Source of the DNA: Nitrospirota bacterium
GTDB lineage: Bacteria > Nitrospirota > Thermodesulfovibrionia > Thermodesulfovibrionales > UBA6898
Assembly: GCA_016215155.1 (NCBI GenBank)
Contig: JACRLQ010000055.1
Span: 1 to 34,883 of the forward strand
Direction of reading: 5' to 3'
Length of the DNA stretch: 34,883 nucleotides
Below are positions 8,201-16,140 of this stretch, piece after piece (the first letter of the stretch is position 1; each line of letters opens with the position of its first letter). Below the pieces are notes generated by a model. That model searched no databases, was not told the DNA's origin, and saw nothing but the letters and a program-made list of their open reading frames with translations. The position numbers and the translations under genes were made by a program.

Positions 8201-9238
8201 ATGGAACTGCATTTCACCAGGAAAAACAGCAACATCGACGACGAGATAGACCGGCTTATGCGCGATGCCGGAGGCGTAAGGCACCCTGAAATCGTAAGGG
8301 AGATGATCCTTGCCGCCCTCAAGGCCGGACAGGAAGACCATAACATGGCGGACATGAAACTCATGAATACAACGCTTAAGGAGATGAGGTTCACCGCGAA
8401 GATATTCGGCCCTTATGCCGGCACAAGGAAGGTGACCGTCTTCGGCTCTGCCAGGACCCTCCCTGATGAACCCGTCTATTCCATGGCCAAGGACCTGGGG
8501 GCGAGGCTTGCCGCCTCGGGCTACATGGTGATCACCGGCGCCGGCGGCGGCATCATGAGGGCGGTAAACGAAGGGGCCGGTCCCGAACATTCCTTCGGCG
8601 TCAATATCAGGCTTCCTTTCGAGCAGAACCCAAACCCGGTCTTGAAGGGAAACCCAAGGCTTATCACCTATAAATATTTTTTCAACCGCAAAGTGGCCTT
8701 CATAAAGGAGTGTGACGCGGTGGCGCTCTTCCCCGGAGGTTTCGGCACCCTGGATGAGGCGATGGAGACCCTGACGCTTCTTCAGACGGGGAAGAGGGAC
8801 CCGCTGCCGCTCATCCTTGTGGATGAACCGGGGGGAGAGTACTGGGCGAAATGGCTCCGTTTTTTCGAGGATGAACTTTTAAATGAGGGCTATATCGTCA
8901 AATCCGACTTCAACCTCTTCGAGAGGGTCGATACCGTCGCCGCGGCGGTCGAGAGAATAAACAGGTTTTACCGCCGCTATCACAGTTTGAGATACGTGGA
9001 CCAGAGGCTCGTGCTCCGGCTTAACTCGGCCATAGGCGCTGAAGACATCTCAGGGCTCAATGACCGCTTCAGGGACATTCTGACCCCGGGCGGGGCGGTC
9101 TGCGCCTCCTGCTCACTGCCCGAGGAGCAGGATGAAAAAGACTTTCCCTCCCTGCCCAGGCTGGTGGTGGATTTCAACAGGAAGGATTTCGGAAGGCTCA
9201 GAAAACTGATCGACGAAATCAACGGCACCGGCGCCTGA
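8201..9238 (+). CDS. LOG family (TIGR00730-type) protein
   Basis: Residues about 70-265 form a lysine-decarboxylase-like Rossmann domain with the two signature motifs of the LOG family: GAGGGIMRAVNEGA (113-126) and PGGFGTLDE (178-186). Characterised members hydrolyse nucleoside 5'-monophosphates such as cytokinin riboside 5'-monophosphate, releasing the base and ribose 5-phosphate; many bacterial members act on AMP. This protein (345 residues from the ATG at 8201) has about 65 N-terminal and 80 C-terminal extra residues beyond the core, as in the larger bacterial PpnN-like members. No strong ribosome site precedes the ATG. The open frame extends upstream to 8072, but that region lacks family similarity. 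It is cytoplasmic and stands alone. Confidence 0.87.
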   Translation: MELHFTRKNSNIDDEIDRLMRDAGGVRHPEIVREMILAALKAGQEDHNMADMKLMNTTLKEMRFTAKIFGPYAGTRKVTVFGSARTLPDEPVYSMAKDLGARLAASGYMVITGAGGGIMRAVNEGAGPEHSFGVNIRLPFEQNPNPVLKGNPRLITYKYFFNRKVAFIKECDAVALFPGGFGTLDEAMETLTLLQTGKRDPLPLILVDEPGGEYWAKWLRFFEDELLNEGYIVKSDFNLFERVDTVAAAVERINRFYRRYHSLRYVDQRLVLRLNSAIGAEDISGLNDRFRDILTPGGAVCASCSLPEEQDEKDFPSLPRLVVDFNRKDFGRLRKLIDEINGTGA

Positions 9239-9336
9239 CGGTAAACAGTCTCTTGTCTTGTTCTTCATTGCGGCAGTCCGTGGGCCTGAAGCCGGACGTT
9301 TTCGGTGTTCGTCTCAGGCTTTCATGAGCGACAGGC

Positions 9337-10875
9337 TCAAAAGAAGATAATCCCCTTGTCTATTGCGATATGCTCATTCCAATTCGGCCCCCTGTCTTTA
9401 AAGTCCGACCTGTAATGCGCCCCTACACTCCCTTTTCTCATATCAGCGGCCTCTATGATTATCCTCGCCAGTGTAAGCATATTCTTCAGTTCAAGTTCAT
9501 GCCGCCGGCAGTAGTCCTCATTTAGGATATGGTTATGGACGCGGAGCGCCCGCCTCGCCTCGTCAAGCGAGTTGGCGCACCTGATTATGCCTACCTTTTC
9601 CCACATGATCTTCCTCAGGGACCTCCTTATCTCCTCGCTGTCGGGGATCGATCCGGAGGCAGGGTCGTAGCAGGCCGATTTTGACGGAGAGATCACGGTG
9701 TTTCTGGCCGCGCTCCCTGCCCTTGCCCCATATACAAACCCCTCGAGCAGGCTGTTCGATGCGAGCCTGTTCGCCCCATGGACACCGGTGCAGGCAACCT
9801 CTCCGGCGGCATAAAGGCCTTTGATGCTGGTTTTTCCATCGAGGTCCGTCTTTACCCCGCCCATGATATAGTGCGCGGCCGGGGAGACCGGGATAAGATC
9901 GGATGTGATATCGACGTCATAGCGGAGGCAGGTCGCGTATATGGCCGGAAAGCGTTTCTTTACGAAATCCTTGTCCATATGGCGGAGGTCAAGGTAGACA
10001 TGCCTGCTGTCGGTCCTGACCATCTCCGAAATTATCGCCCGGGACACGATATCGCGGGGGGCAAGTTCCGCCATCGGGTGATAGCGTTCCATGAACCTCT
10101 CCCCGTTTATATTACGGAGCACAGCCCCTTCGCCCCTCATCGATTCAGAAAGGAGAAACTGCGGGGCCGTAGGCGAGTAGAGGCTCGTGGGATGGAACTG
10201 CACAAATTCCATATCTTCAAGCAGCGCCCCGGCGCGGAAGGCTATCGACATGCCGTCGCCAGTCGCCACCATAGGGTTCGTTGTCCTCGAAAAGAGCTGG
10301 CCGGCCCCGCCCGTCGTAAGGATCGTCGCCTTCGCCAGGAGGGCGATGACCTCCCCGTCCTTCACCACGTATGCGCCATGGCACTCGGAGTCTTTAATAA
10401 TCAGGTCCATCGTAATAGCGAAGGGATATTTCCTGACGGACTTCAAAGACAGGACCTTTTTAAGCAGGACCCTTTCGAGTTCCTTGCCTGTTGAGTCTCC
10501 CCGGGCATGGAGTATCCTCCTGCGTGAGTGGGCGGCCTCAAGCGTCAGGGACAGCTTCATCCCCTCGCGGTCAAACTCCGCCCCCCAGGAGATCAATTCC
10601 TTTATCCTCTCCGAACCCTCTTCGACGAGAACTTTCACCGCCTCTTCCCGGCATAGACCGTCGCCGGCCTTAAGCGTGTCCTCAAGGTGGATGCCGACGG
10701 TGTCTTCATCGCTCATGACCGCCGCAATCCCGCCCTGGGCGTATTCGGTGCTGCTTTCGTTGGGTTTGTCCTTTGTCACGACCAGCACGCCGCCATAGGG
10801 CGCAAGTTCAATCGCGGCCCTAAGTCCGGCCACGCCGCTCCCTATTATCAGAAAGTCGACTTCCTCTGTCTTCAT
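9337..10875 (-). CDS. nadB: L-aspartate oxidase
   Basis: A flavoprotein of 512 residues that oxidises L-aspartate to iminoaspartate, the first step of de novo NAD synthesis; fumarate can replace oxygen as electron acceptor in anaerobes. The FAD-binding dinucleotide motif IIGSGVAGLRAA lies at 10-21. EYAQGGIAA, HSRRRILHARGDSTG, QFHPT, GEGAVLRN and GANRLASNSLLEG are characteristic of NadB and separate it from succinate dehydrogenase. The ATG at 10875 places the flavin motif at the usual distance; an in-frame extension to 10992 would run into the panC gene. No nadA or nadC is in view. It is divergent from panC across 79 bases, so NAD and CoA precursor genes share one promoter region. Confidence 0.95.
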   Translation of the reverse strand: MKTEEVDFLIIGSGVAGLRAAIELAPYGGVLVVTKDKPNESSTEYAQGGIAAVMSDEDTVGIHLEDTLKAGDGLCREEAVKVLVEEGSERIKELISWGAEFDREGMKLSLTLEAAHSRRRILHARGDSTGKELERVLLKKVLSLKSVRKYPFAITMDLIIKDSECHGAYVVKDGEVIALLAKATILTTGGAGQLFSRTTNPMVATGDGMSIAFRAGALLEDMEFVQFHPTSLYSPTAPQFLLSESMRGEGAVLRNINGERFMERYHPMAELAPRDIVSRAIISEMVRTDSRHVYLDLRHMDKDFVKKRFPAIYATCLRYDVDITSDLIPVSPAAHYIMGGVKTDLDGKTSIKGLYAAGEVACTGVHGANRLASNSLLEGFVYGARAGSAARNTVISPSKSACYDPASGSIPDSEEIRRSLRKIMWEKVGIIRCANSLDEARRALRVHNHILNEDYCRRHELELKNMLTLARIIIEAADMRKGSVGAHYRSDFKDRGPNWNEHIAIDKGIIFF

Positions 10876-10954
10876 ACAGCAAGAATACAGTAGAGTCAGG
10901 AGGAAATCAAGCATGCCGGCTGTGATAGAATATCCGGACAAAGGAGAAGACACC

Positions 10955-11812
10955 ATGGAGCTTATACGGATACCGCGCATAATGCAGGACACCTGCAGGA
11001 AGCACCTTCAGAAGGGACGGTCTATCGGTTTTGTGCCTACGATGGGGGCGCTGCATGACGGCCACTTGAGCCTCATAAGGCGCGCCAAGTCCGAAAACGA
11101 CATAGTTGTCGCGAGCATTTTTGTAAACCCTCTCCAGTTCGGGCCGTCCGAAGACTTCGCCTCATACCCGCGCGTTATCGACGAAGATACCATAAAGCTC
11201 AGAGAACTCGGCATCGACGTGATATTTATTCCGGACAATAGTCTTATGTATCCGCCGGGCTTTTCGACATATATTGATGCCGGCCCGGTCTCCGAAAAAC
11301 TCTGCGGGCAGTTCAGGCCCGGCCATTTCAGGGGGGTCGCGACCGTCGTGGCGAAACTCCTGAACCTGATCAGCCCTACCCGGGCGTATTTCGGCAGGAA
11401 GGATTTTCAGCAGACCGTCGTCATTCGAAGGATGACAAGGGACCTCGATATCAACACCGAGATTGTCGTCTGCCCTACGATAAGAGAGGAAGACGGCCTG
11501 GCGATGAGTTCCAGAAACCGGTATCTGTCGGCCGGGGAACGCGCGGCCGCGACGGTTTTATTCAGGGCGATGTCGACGGTATCAGACGGGCTTCAGGCAG
11601 GCGGCACATCAATCAGCGAACTGAAAAAAAACCTGATCAGCGAAATCAGCAAAGAGGGCCTTATCACGTCGATTGACTACGCGTCCATCTATAATCCCGA
11701 GACTCTTGAGGAGATTAAGGAGAGCGGTCAGCTCAAAGAGGTGCTGGTAGCGGTGGCCGTCAGAATGGGCAAGACGCGGCTGATAGATAATCTCATTGTG
11801 AATCTGACCTGA
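10955..11812 (+). CDS. panC: Pantothenate synthetase
   Basis: ATP-dependent ligase joining pantoate and beta-alanine to form pantothenate (coenzyme A pathway). The 285-residue length is normal. PTMGALHDGHLSLI near residues 29-42 contains the HIGH-like ATP motif, and FGRKDFQQ, SSRNRYLS and GQFRPGHFRGV are conserved active-site segments. The ATG at 10955 is preceded by AAGGAGAA at 10941-10948; an ATG at 10913 would add fourteen unconserved residues. It is a cytoplasmic single gene with no panB or panD adjacent. Confidence 0.96.
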   Translation: MELIRIPRIMQDTCRKHLQKGRSIGFVPTMGALHDGHLSLIRRAKSENDIVVASIFVNPLQFGPSEDFASYPRVIDEDTIKLRELGIDVIFIPDNSLMYPPGFSTYIDAGPVSEKLCGQFRPGHFRGVATVVAKLLNLISPTRAYFGRKDFQQTVVIRRMTRDLDINTEIVVCPTIREEDGLAMSSRNRYLSAGERAAATVLFRAMSTVSDGLQAGGTSISELKKNLISEISKEGLITSIDYASIYNPETLEEIKESGQLKEVLVAVAVRMGKTRLIDNLIVNLT

Positions 11813-11928
11813 CACTTTATCGAAAGCCTGCTGTATCTGTTCAAGACTTGCGCTTATATACAATACCTGTCCATGATTGGAATATCCATGCACAATCTTC
11901 GCGTGTACGGCGGGGGAAAGTAAAGGAC

Positions 11929-12077
11929 TTAACAGGCTGTTGAAAAACTCTTGTTTTGTCAGTTAGAGCCGTCATACTCGCGAAGGCGGGTATCCAAACT
12001 CCTTAAAACCAATGGATTCCCGTCTGCACGGGAATGACGCGAAAACATCTGAAAACACTTTTTCAACAGCCTGTTAA
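11929..12077. mobile_element. MITE-like element with 19-bp terminal inverted repeats
   Basis: The 149-bp segment is bounded by perfect 19-bp inverted repeats: TTAACAGGCTGTTGAAAAA at 11929-11947 and its complement at 12059-12077. Inside are two hairpins facing outward: GTCAT-ACTCGC-GAAG-GCGGGT-ATCC and GGATTCCCG..CGGGAATGAC. The TTAA at each border is palindromic and could be a target duplication. There is no coding capacity. A second, partial copy (49 of 53 bases identical) is at 34587-34639. Confidence 0.75.
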
Positions 12078-12080
12078 GGG

Positions 12081-12109
12081 TTGACAGGTATACAGTAAGC
12101 ACCTATACT
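12081..12109 (+). promoter_or_regulatory. Near-consensus sigma-70 promoter
   Basis: TTGACA (12081-12086) and TATACT (12104-12109) are separated by exactly 17 bases. Transcription would start near 12116, about 36 bases before the ATG at 12152. The promoter begins three bases after the repeat element ends, so insertion of that element defines its upstream context. Confidence 0.7.
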
Positions 12110-12151
12110 TTATGAAATCGGGAAAACCGAAAATCCAAATTGGAGGAAGAA

Positions 12152-12607
12152 ATGAAAGCGGGAAAAATCAGACGTAATATTTTGTTATCAGCTTTAGGGA
12201 TTACTTGTCTGTTTTTCAGTTTAAGTCCGGCAGCTCAGGCGTCCGTATATATTGGAGAGTTATGTTGGCAATCAAATTTGGATGACACAATTTATAGATT
12301 TGCGATTAATGATATGGGGAATTATCATTACCTCATCAACGGCAAGTCAACATCGGCAAATGGTTTATTAATGCCAATCAGTGGAAGTGCTGAACTTGCC
12401 TTAGGCGCCGGTGGCGTAGTTTTGGCCATGTCGTTCGGTGGAGGGTCATTCGGACCATCCGGGACGCAAACATATACACTGAACTGGACAATTGACGGGG
12501 ACACCGGAGACGGGGCAGGTATGGGCAGTTTGACACGCACCAACAACCAGGGGCAAACCAGCAATTTTTTAATTGAGGATTCACTGAACTTTATTGCATG
12601 TCCATAA
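12152..12607 (+). CDS. Secreted hypothetical protein
   Basis: Not recognised. From the ATG at 12152, with GGAGGA at 12142-12147, it encodes 151 residues. Residues 1-31 look like a signal peptide: a basic start (MKAGKIRRN), a hydrophobic core and a cleavage-like AQA-S. The mature part is rich in G, S, T and N and predicted beta-rich, with GGGSFGPSGTQTYTLNW and NGQ-type turns. It has two cysteines, one near each end. It is likely periplasmic or secreted. The gene is more AT-rich than the housekeeping neighbours and has its own strong promoter, next to a repeat element and a toxin-antitoxin pair, which fits an accessory patch. Confidence 0.7.
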   Translation: MKAGKIRRNILLSALGITCLFFSLSPAAQASVYIGELCWQSNLDDTIYRFAINDMGNYHYLINGKSTSANGLLMPISGSAELALGAGGVVLAMSFGGGSFGPSGTQTYTLNWTIDGDTGDGAGMGSLTRTNNQGQTSNFLIEDSLNFIACP

Positions 12608-12756
12608 TGGGGCAGAGACATCGCCCATAAGGATGAGTCGAAAGGCTTGCTGAGAAATTATCCGCGGGTTAATTTCATAAGAGATTTTTATGGGCCGCTT
12701 TCAAAGGTAATACTACGCAAACATGAAGGATGGTCGTTGGATTACCGCAATTGATG

Positions 12757-13149
12757 TCAGAGTAATTTCACCGGAAGATGTTTTTTATAATATTCAAAAT
12801 CTCTATCGGTCGTAAAAATAATGAGATTTTCAATGTTTGCTGCGGCACAGATCAGAAAATCTATTGTCGACCCCTGAATTCCCTTCTTTCGGCATATATT
12901 GCTGAATTCAGCGGCTTTTATAAAATGTCTGCTTTCAAGGGGAATGTCTTCAAACGCGGAGAATATATCTTTTAATCTGTTGAATTGCGAGATATCGGAT
13001 ATCCCGGAGAGGAGTTCCTGCCGGATAGGCCCGATCATAACGACTTTGCCTTCTTTTATAAGTTCTGTAATTTTATCTGTTATTTTCAGGTCTGGAGACT
13101 TGTGTCTGAGGACTGCCGACCAGACACATGTGTCGACGAGGACTTTCAT
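12757..13149 (-). CDS. vapC: PIN-domain toxin, VapC type
   Basis: A 130-residue PIN-domain ribonuclease. The acidic active-site residues expected for VapC are present: D6 in LVDTCVW, E45 in RQELLSG, D97 in STIDFLICAAA, and D115 or D117 in TTDRDF. Relatives cleave tRNA or rRNA when freed from antitoxin. The start ATG overlaps the stop region of the upstream antitoxin gene by four bases (ATGA), the usual translational coupling of such pairs. It is located in the cytoplasm. The RNA target cannot be told from sequence. Confidence 0.9.
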   Translation of the reverse strand: MKVLVDTCVWSAVLRHKSPDLKITDKITELIKEGKVVMIGPIRQELLSGISDISQFNRLKDIFSAFEDIPLESRHFIKAAEFSNICRKKGIQGSTIDFLICAAANIENLIIFTTDRDFEYYKKHLPVKLL

Positions 13150-13343
13150 CTCGTTCTTGCTTTTTTATAGTCGTAGTTTTTATCGAAGTCGATCTTCCCT
13201 AACATGTCGAGGACTTCAATCTGTTTTTTCCTCGCAATGTATTCTTTTAGCGCGGTTGTTACAGCGTCTTTTTTTGTCTTGTGTCGCCCCACCTTCTGCG
13301 CCTGAGAAATCAGGCTGTCATCCAATGCCAGATTGGTTGCCAT
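13146..13343 (-). CDS. vapB: Antitoxin, VapB type
   Basis: A 65-residue protein starting MATNLALDDSLISQAQKVGR, with GGAGG eight bases before the ATG; an in-frame start at 13364 would add seven unconserved residues. The N-terminal half resembles the ribbon-helix-helix antitoxins of the DUF2191/VapB kind (short strand, then helices with KTKKDAVTTALKEYI), which bind the operator as dimers. The basic and acidic C terminus (DFDKNYDYKKARTR) is the expected toxin-wrapping tail. It lies directly upstream of vapC with a four-base overlap and downstream of an inverted-repeat operator candidate at 13372-13385. Confidence 0.88.
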   Translation of the reverse strand: MATNLALDDSLISQAQKVGRHKTKKDAVTTALKEYIARKKQIEVLDMLGKIDFDKNYDYKKARTR

Positions 13344-13358
13344 GCTACACCTCCTTCT

Positions 13359-13385
13359 ACACAATATATTAACACAATCTTGTGT
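13359..13385. promoter_or_regulatory. Likely VapBC operator
   Basis: ACACAA-TC-TTGTGT at 13372-13385 is a perfect 6-2-6 inverted repeat, and one more ACACAA half-site is at 13359-13364, thirteen bases away. The sites lie 16-42 bases upstream of the antitoxin start, where autoregulatory RHH antitoxins bind. Confidence 0.55.
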
Positions 13386-13401
13386 GTAAGAAAACGGCCT
13401 G

Positions 13402-15270
13402 TCAGTTCTTTTTATACAAATCCCTGACAGTAGGAAAGAGGTTCATGTCCGTATGCGGCAAAAAAAGGGCCGACATATATTCGTCCATAAATCCCCGGGA
13501 GACGGAAAGCTCGACGTAGGTCATCCTGCCGGCTATTTCTTCAGCCTCTTTTCTCATCTTCGCCGACATAAGGCAGAGATAAGCCCCGGCGATAGAGGTA
13601 TTCCCGATAAAGGAGAACTTCTCCTTCGGCAGGTCCGGCAGCATGCCTATCATGATCGCCTTGTCGACATTGAGGTAGTTCCCGAAGCCGCCCGCGATAT
13701 AGATGCGGTCAACGATATCCAGCGACAGGCCTACCTCCTTCAGAAGCACCGACACCCCGGCATAGATAGCGGCCTTGGCGCGCATCACGTTTTCGATGTC
13801 GACCTCGGTCAGGACGATGTCCTTTATCTCTCCCCGGTAGAGGATATATTCCGGCCCTTCATCCCCTGATATGATCCTGTCCGTCTTTAAGTCTTTCATG
13901 AATTTACCGCGCTGGTCTATGACGCCTGAGAAAAACAACTCTGAGATGGCGTCGATCATGCCCGATCCGCATATGCCCGTGGGCACTGAGTCTCCTATGA
14001 CGCCAAGCGCCGGCTCGAACGTAACAGGGTCGATCTTTACGGACTCTACGGCGCCCTCCGTCGCCCGCATGCCATGCCTGATGCCGCTTCCTTCGAAGCA
14101 CGGCCCGGCCGAGCACGCGGCCGTCATGAGCCATTCGTTGTTGCCGACGGCTATCTCACCGTTAGTGCCGATATCCATAAAGAGCGAGATCTCGGGGTTT
14201 AAGTGAAGCCGGGAGGCCAGCACCCCTGCCACTATGTCCCCGCCGACGTAACTGCCGACGCACGGGACCGTATATACGGGCGCCTGGGGATGGATCTTTA
14301 TCCCCGCGTTGCCGGCCGACCAGACGGGATATGAGTTTAATGTCGGGACATAGGGCTCCTCCCTGATAGAGGATGGGTCGAACCCCCAGAAAAGCTGGGA
14401 CATCGTCGTATTGCCGGAGATTACGACAGAGTCTATCTCATTGCTGTTAATGTCATGCCTTTCCATCATCGGCGACAGGATAACGTTTATATCATTGACG
14501 ACAGTTGTCCTTAGTTCATCCAGTCCGCCGCCTTCTGTAGCGTGGACTATCCGCGTGATCACGTCGTCGCCGAAACGCATCTGGGAATTATAGGTCATCC
14601 CCACATCCACCAGTCTTCCGTCGGAGTAGTTCACGAGATAGACCACGACAGTTGTAGTGCCTATGTCAATTGCCAGCCCGTAACGGTCGATCTTGTCGGC
14701 AGGTACGATCGCCACCGCGCTCAGGTCTTCGGTATAATCGAGGTTGATCTTCCAGTTAAGTGTCCTCAGTGACGAGGCCAGGCCCAATAAAAACCCGTGA
14801 GGGAACCTCATGCCGGCGAGGCCTTTTTCTGAAAGCGCAAGTTTCAGCCTCTCCAGGTCGCTCGCATGGTCATCGATGGTAGGTGGCGTGATCTCAAGGT
14901 AGACCCTTCTTACGGCAGGCTCCAGTCCGGCCTCGACAGAGTGAAGAAAATTCCGGATGTCTTTTGACTTCGAGATCGCTATCTTGTCCCCTATGACAAG
15001 CTTCGACTCCTCCGGGATCTCTATCACCATGTCGCTTTCAGGGAATGTCATGCAGGCAAGCAGGATATTCGAGTCTATCTCTTCTTTTTTGAGTTTCCCC
15101 GAGGACTCGACCCTCGCGTCGCCTTCGAGCCTCCTTACGCGGCATTTGCCGCATAAGCCCTTGCCGCCGCAAGACGCGACAAGATATATCCCGTTGTCCT
15201 TGAGCGTCTTATAAAGACTCTCCTTCGGCGCCGCCTTTATCGTCTTTCCGTTTACGATCCTGATTTCCAT
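13402..15270 (-). CDS. DUF4445 [2Fe-2S]/ASKHA ATPase (RACE-type corrinoid activator)
   Basis: A 622-residue protein with an N-terminal plant-type [2Fe-2S] ferredoxin domain (C34, C40, C43 and C73 in CGGKGLCGKC...LLAC) and, after a linker, an actin-like ATPase domain of the DUF4445 family. The phosphate-1 loop AIDIGTTTVVVYLV is near 200-213, and FMDIGTNGE and IAGGFGN are further signatures. Characterised members reductively reactivate Co(II) corrinoid proteins of methyltransferase or Wood-Ljungdahl systems using ATP. No corrinoid protein or methyltransferase gene is present here, so its client lies elsewhere. Two close ATGs (15279 and 15270) are possible; neither has a strong ribosome site, and the second matches the usual protein start better. 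Confidence 0.88.
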   Translation of the reverse strand: MEIRIVNGKTIKAAPKESLYKTLKDNGIYLVASCGGKGLCGKCRVRRLEGDARVESSGKLKKEEIDSNILLACMTFPESDMVIEIPEESKLVIGDKIAISKSKDIRNFLHSVEAGLEPAVRRVYLEITPPTIDDHASDLERLKLALSEKGLAGMRFPHGFLLGLASSLRTLNWKINLDYTEDLSAVAIVPADKIDRYGLAIDIGTTTVVVYLVNYSDGRLVDVGMTYNSQMRFGDDVITRIVHATEGGGLDELRTTVVNDINVILSPMMERHDINSNEIDSVVISGNTTMSQLFWGFDPSSIREEPYVPTLNSYPVWSAGNAGIKIHPQAPVYTVPCVGSYVGGDIVAGVLASRLHLNPEISLFMDIGTNGEIAVGNNEWLMTAACSAGPCFEGSGIRHGMRATEGAVESVKIDPVTFEPALGVIGDSVPTGICGSGMIDAISELFFSGVIDQRGKFMKDLKTDRIISGDEGPEYILYRGEIKDIVLTEVDIENVMRAKAAIYAGVSVLLKEVGLSLDIVDRIYIAGGFGNYLNVDKAIMIGMLPDLPKEKFSFIGNTSIAGAYLCLMSAKMRKEAEEIAGRMTYVELSVSRGFMDEYMSALFLPHTDMNLFPTVRDLYKKN

Positions 15271-15384
15271 ATTTAACATTTTATTTGTTTCGGGCGGTCA
15301 AAAGCAAGACAGTTAGGGACGATAATTCAGGCGCGTGCCGGCACGGATTTACTTGAGGCTAAAAACATTGTAATATTACTTCAT

Positions 15385-15498
15385 ATGGAAACAGAACGCT
15401 TCTCGCAGAAAATCAGCTTCCTCCGGTCCGGCTGGTGGATAATCCATACCGCCGGGATAGCCGCCGTATATGCCCTGGGCAGCTTCCTCTGGAGGTGA
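15385..15498 (+). CDS. Tiny GWWxxH membrane peptide 1 (37 aa)
   Basis: Not a known family to me. The reading frame METERFSQKISFLRSGWWII continues HTAGIAAVYALGSFLWR and stops at 15498. A polar N terminus with a basic residue precedes one hydrophobic helix (about 17-35), so it should be a single-pass inner-membrane peptide. Its core FLRSGWWIIHTAGIA matches the next small frame (RYKPGWWLLHAAAVA) at the same relative place: GWW, two aliphatic residues, H, any residue, A. Such similarity between two adjacent short frames argues that both are translated. GGAGG inside its last codons serves as ribosome site for the next frame. It lacks an obvious ribosome site of its own. Confidence 0.5.
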   Translation: METERFSQKISFLRSGWWIIHTAGIAAVYALGSFLWR

Positions 15499-15499
15499 C

Positions 15500-15604
15500 A
15501 TGCTCAGGCACTTTATGAGATATAAACCAGGGTGGTGGCTCCTGCATGCAGCCGCGGTCGCCCTGACGTTTTATATGGGGCATGCAATCAGCTTCAGGTT
15601 TTGA
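15500..15604 (+). CDS. Tiny GWWxxH membrane peptide 2 (34 aa)
   Basis: A 34-residue frame, MLRHFMRYKPGWWLLHAAAV followed by ALTFYMGHAISFRF, starting one base after the stop of peptide 1, with GGAGG at 15491-15495. Basic residues (R3, R7, K9) lie before one hydrophobic helix (11-30), giving an N-in single-pass orientation. GWW at 11-13 and H16 match peptide 1; a further H28 sits at the far end of the helix. The conserved Trp pair and His inside the membrane suggest a cofactor, metal or protein contact rather than a mere anchor. It is the second gene of an apparent operon running to 17524. Confidence 0.55.
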   Translation: MLRHFMRYKPGWWLLHAAAVALTFYMGHAISFRF

Positions 15605-15612
15605 GCACGACC

Positions 15613-16053
15613 ATGAAGAAAAACAGCCTGCTCGCGGCATTGTTCCTCCTTGCGGCATCTGGACTGATGCTGCACTACAGGATCCATAACTTCATGGTCC
15701 CCGACAGACTCCTCCCGAGCGTTTTAGTCTTCGATGGATCAAAGTTTCTCGCCAGCCTTCTGCCTGCGATCGATGTCGTTGTGGTCACCTCGCTTTTCAT
15801 GTCCCGAAGGACCGCGGCGTACGGTTATCTCCTGAACGGCCTTATCGTGATCTACGGCACGCTCCTGATGGGGCACTACAGCATCGCGGAAATGGTGACA
15901 AGAGGGGTCCCGATTGAGAAGATGGTCCTGAAATCAACCATTCCCGACATCGGCATCGCCTGGGGCGATTTCTTCGTAGGCAAGGCGCTTTATGATCACT
16001 ATATGAAGCCGGTAAAGCTGTCCGCGCCTGAAGAAGAGTCTGCCAGGGAATGA
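15613..16053 (+). CDS. Multi-pass inner-membrane protein of the GWWxxH cassette
   Basis: Not recognised. It encodes 146 residues from the ATG at 15613, eight bases after peptide 2. Three clear hydrophobic segments are seen (about 4-20, 42-63 and 70-93), with a weaker one near 108-125. Possible functional residues include H21, H25, H94 (GHYS) and H129. The C terminus is charged (EEESARE) and probably cytoplasmic. The gene sits between the two tiny membrane peptides and an outer-membrane barrel gene with a His-rich start, suggesting an envelope complex, perhaps for metal or small-molecule handling. This role is inferred from context only. Confidence 0.7.
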   Translation: MKKNSLLAALFLLAASGLMLHYRIHNFMVPDRLLPSVLVFDGSKFLASLLPAIDVVVVTSLFMSRRTAAYGYLLNGLIVIYGTLLMGHYSIAEMVTRGVPIEKMVLKSTIPDIGIAWGDFFVGKALYDHYMKPVKLSAPEEESARE

Positions 16054-16140
16054 TAGACCGGGAAACCCTGCGCCGGTCAGGCATCGGCGATAAATATAGT
16101 GGAACATAATGATACGGCATATCCATAAAAAGGAGAGGTC

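Larger units (their letters stand above)
11813..12151. other. Intergenic region holding a repeat element and a promoter
   Basis: No gene is seen in this 339-base stretch. Bases 11929-12077 are an inverted-repeat element and bases 12081-12109 are a strong promoter for the next gene, both listed separately. Bases 11813-11928 hold a short minus-strand open stretch that I do not call. Confidence 0.8.

Noticed and set aside
9239-9336. Terminator between the LOG-family gene and nadB
   Set aside because: Only a 6-bp GCCTGA/TCAGGC pair with a long loop and no T-run is visible.
11813-11893. Minus-strand frame MHGYSNHGQVLYISASLEQI at the end of panC
   Set aside because: It continues antisense through the conserved panC coding region, with no ribosome site; the first 30 residues alone are too short to assign.
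12608-12756. Open stretch GLLRNYPRVNFIRDFYGPLS after the secreted hypothetical gene
   Set aside because: No usable start codon, and the frame ends shortly; it might be a gene remnant but nothing identifies it.
13453-13869. Long plus-strand frames opposite the DUF4445 gene and, likewise, opposite kup, nadB and the sensor kinase
   Set aside because: These mirror the codon pattern of genes with strong family motifs on the other strand.
16103-16125. ATGATACGGCATATCC upstream of the barrel gene as a third FNR-like site
   Set aside because: The half-site spacing is one base short and the right arm does not pair well.
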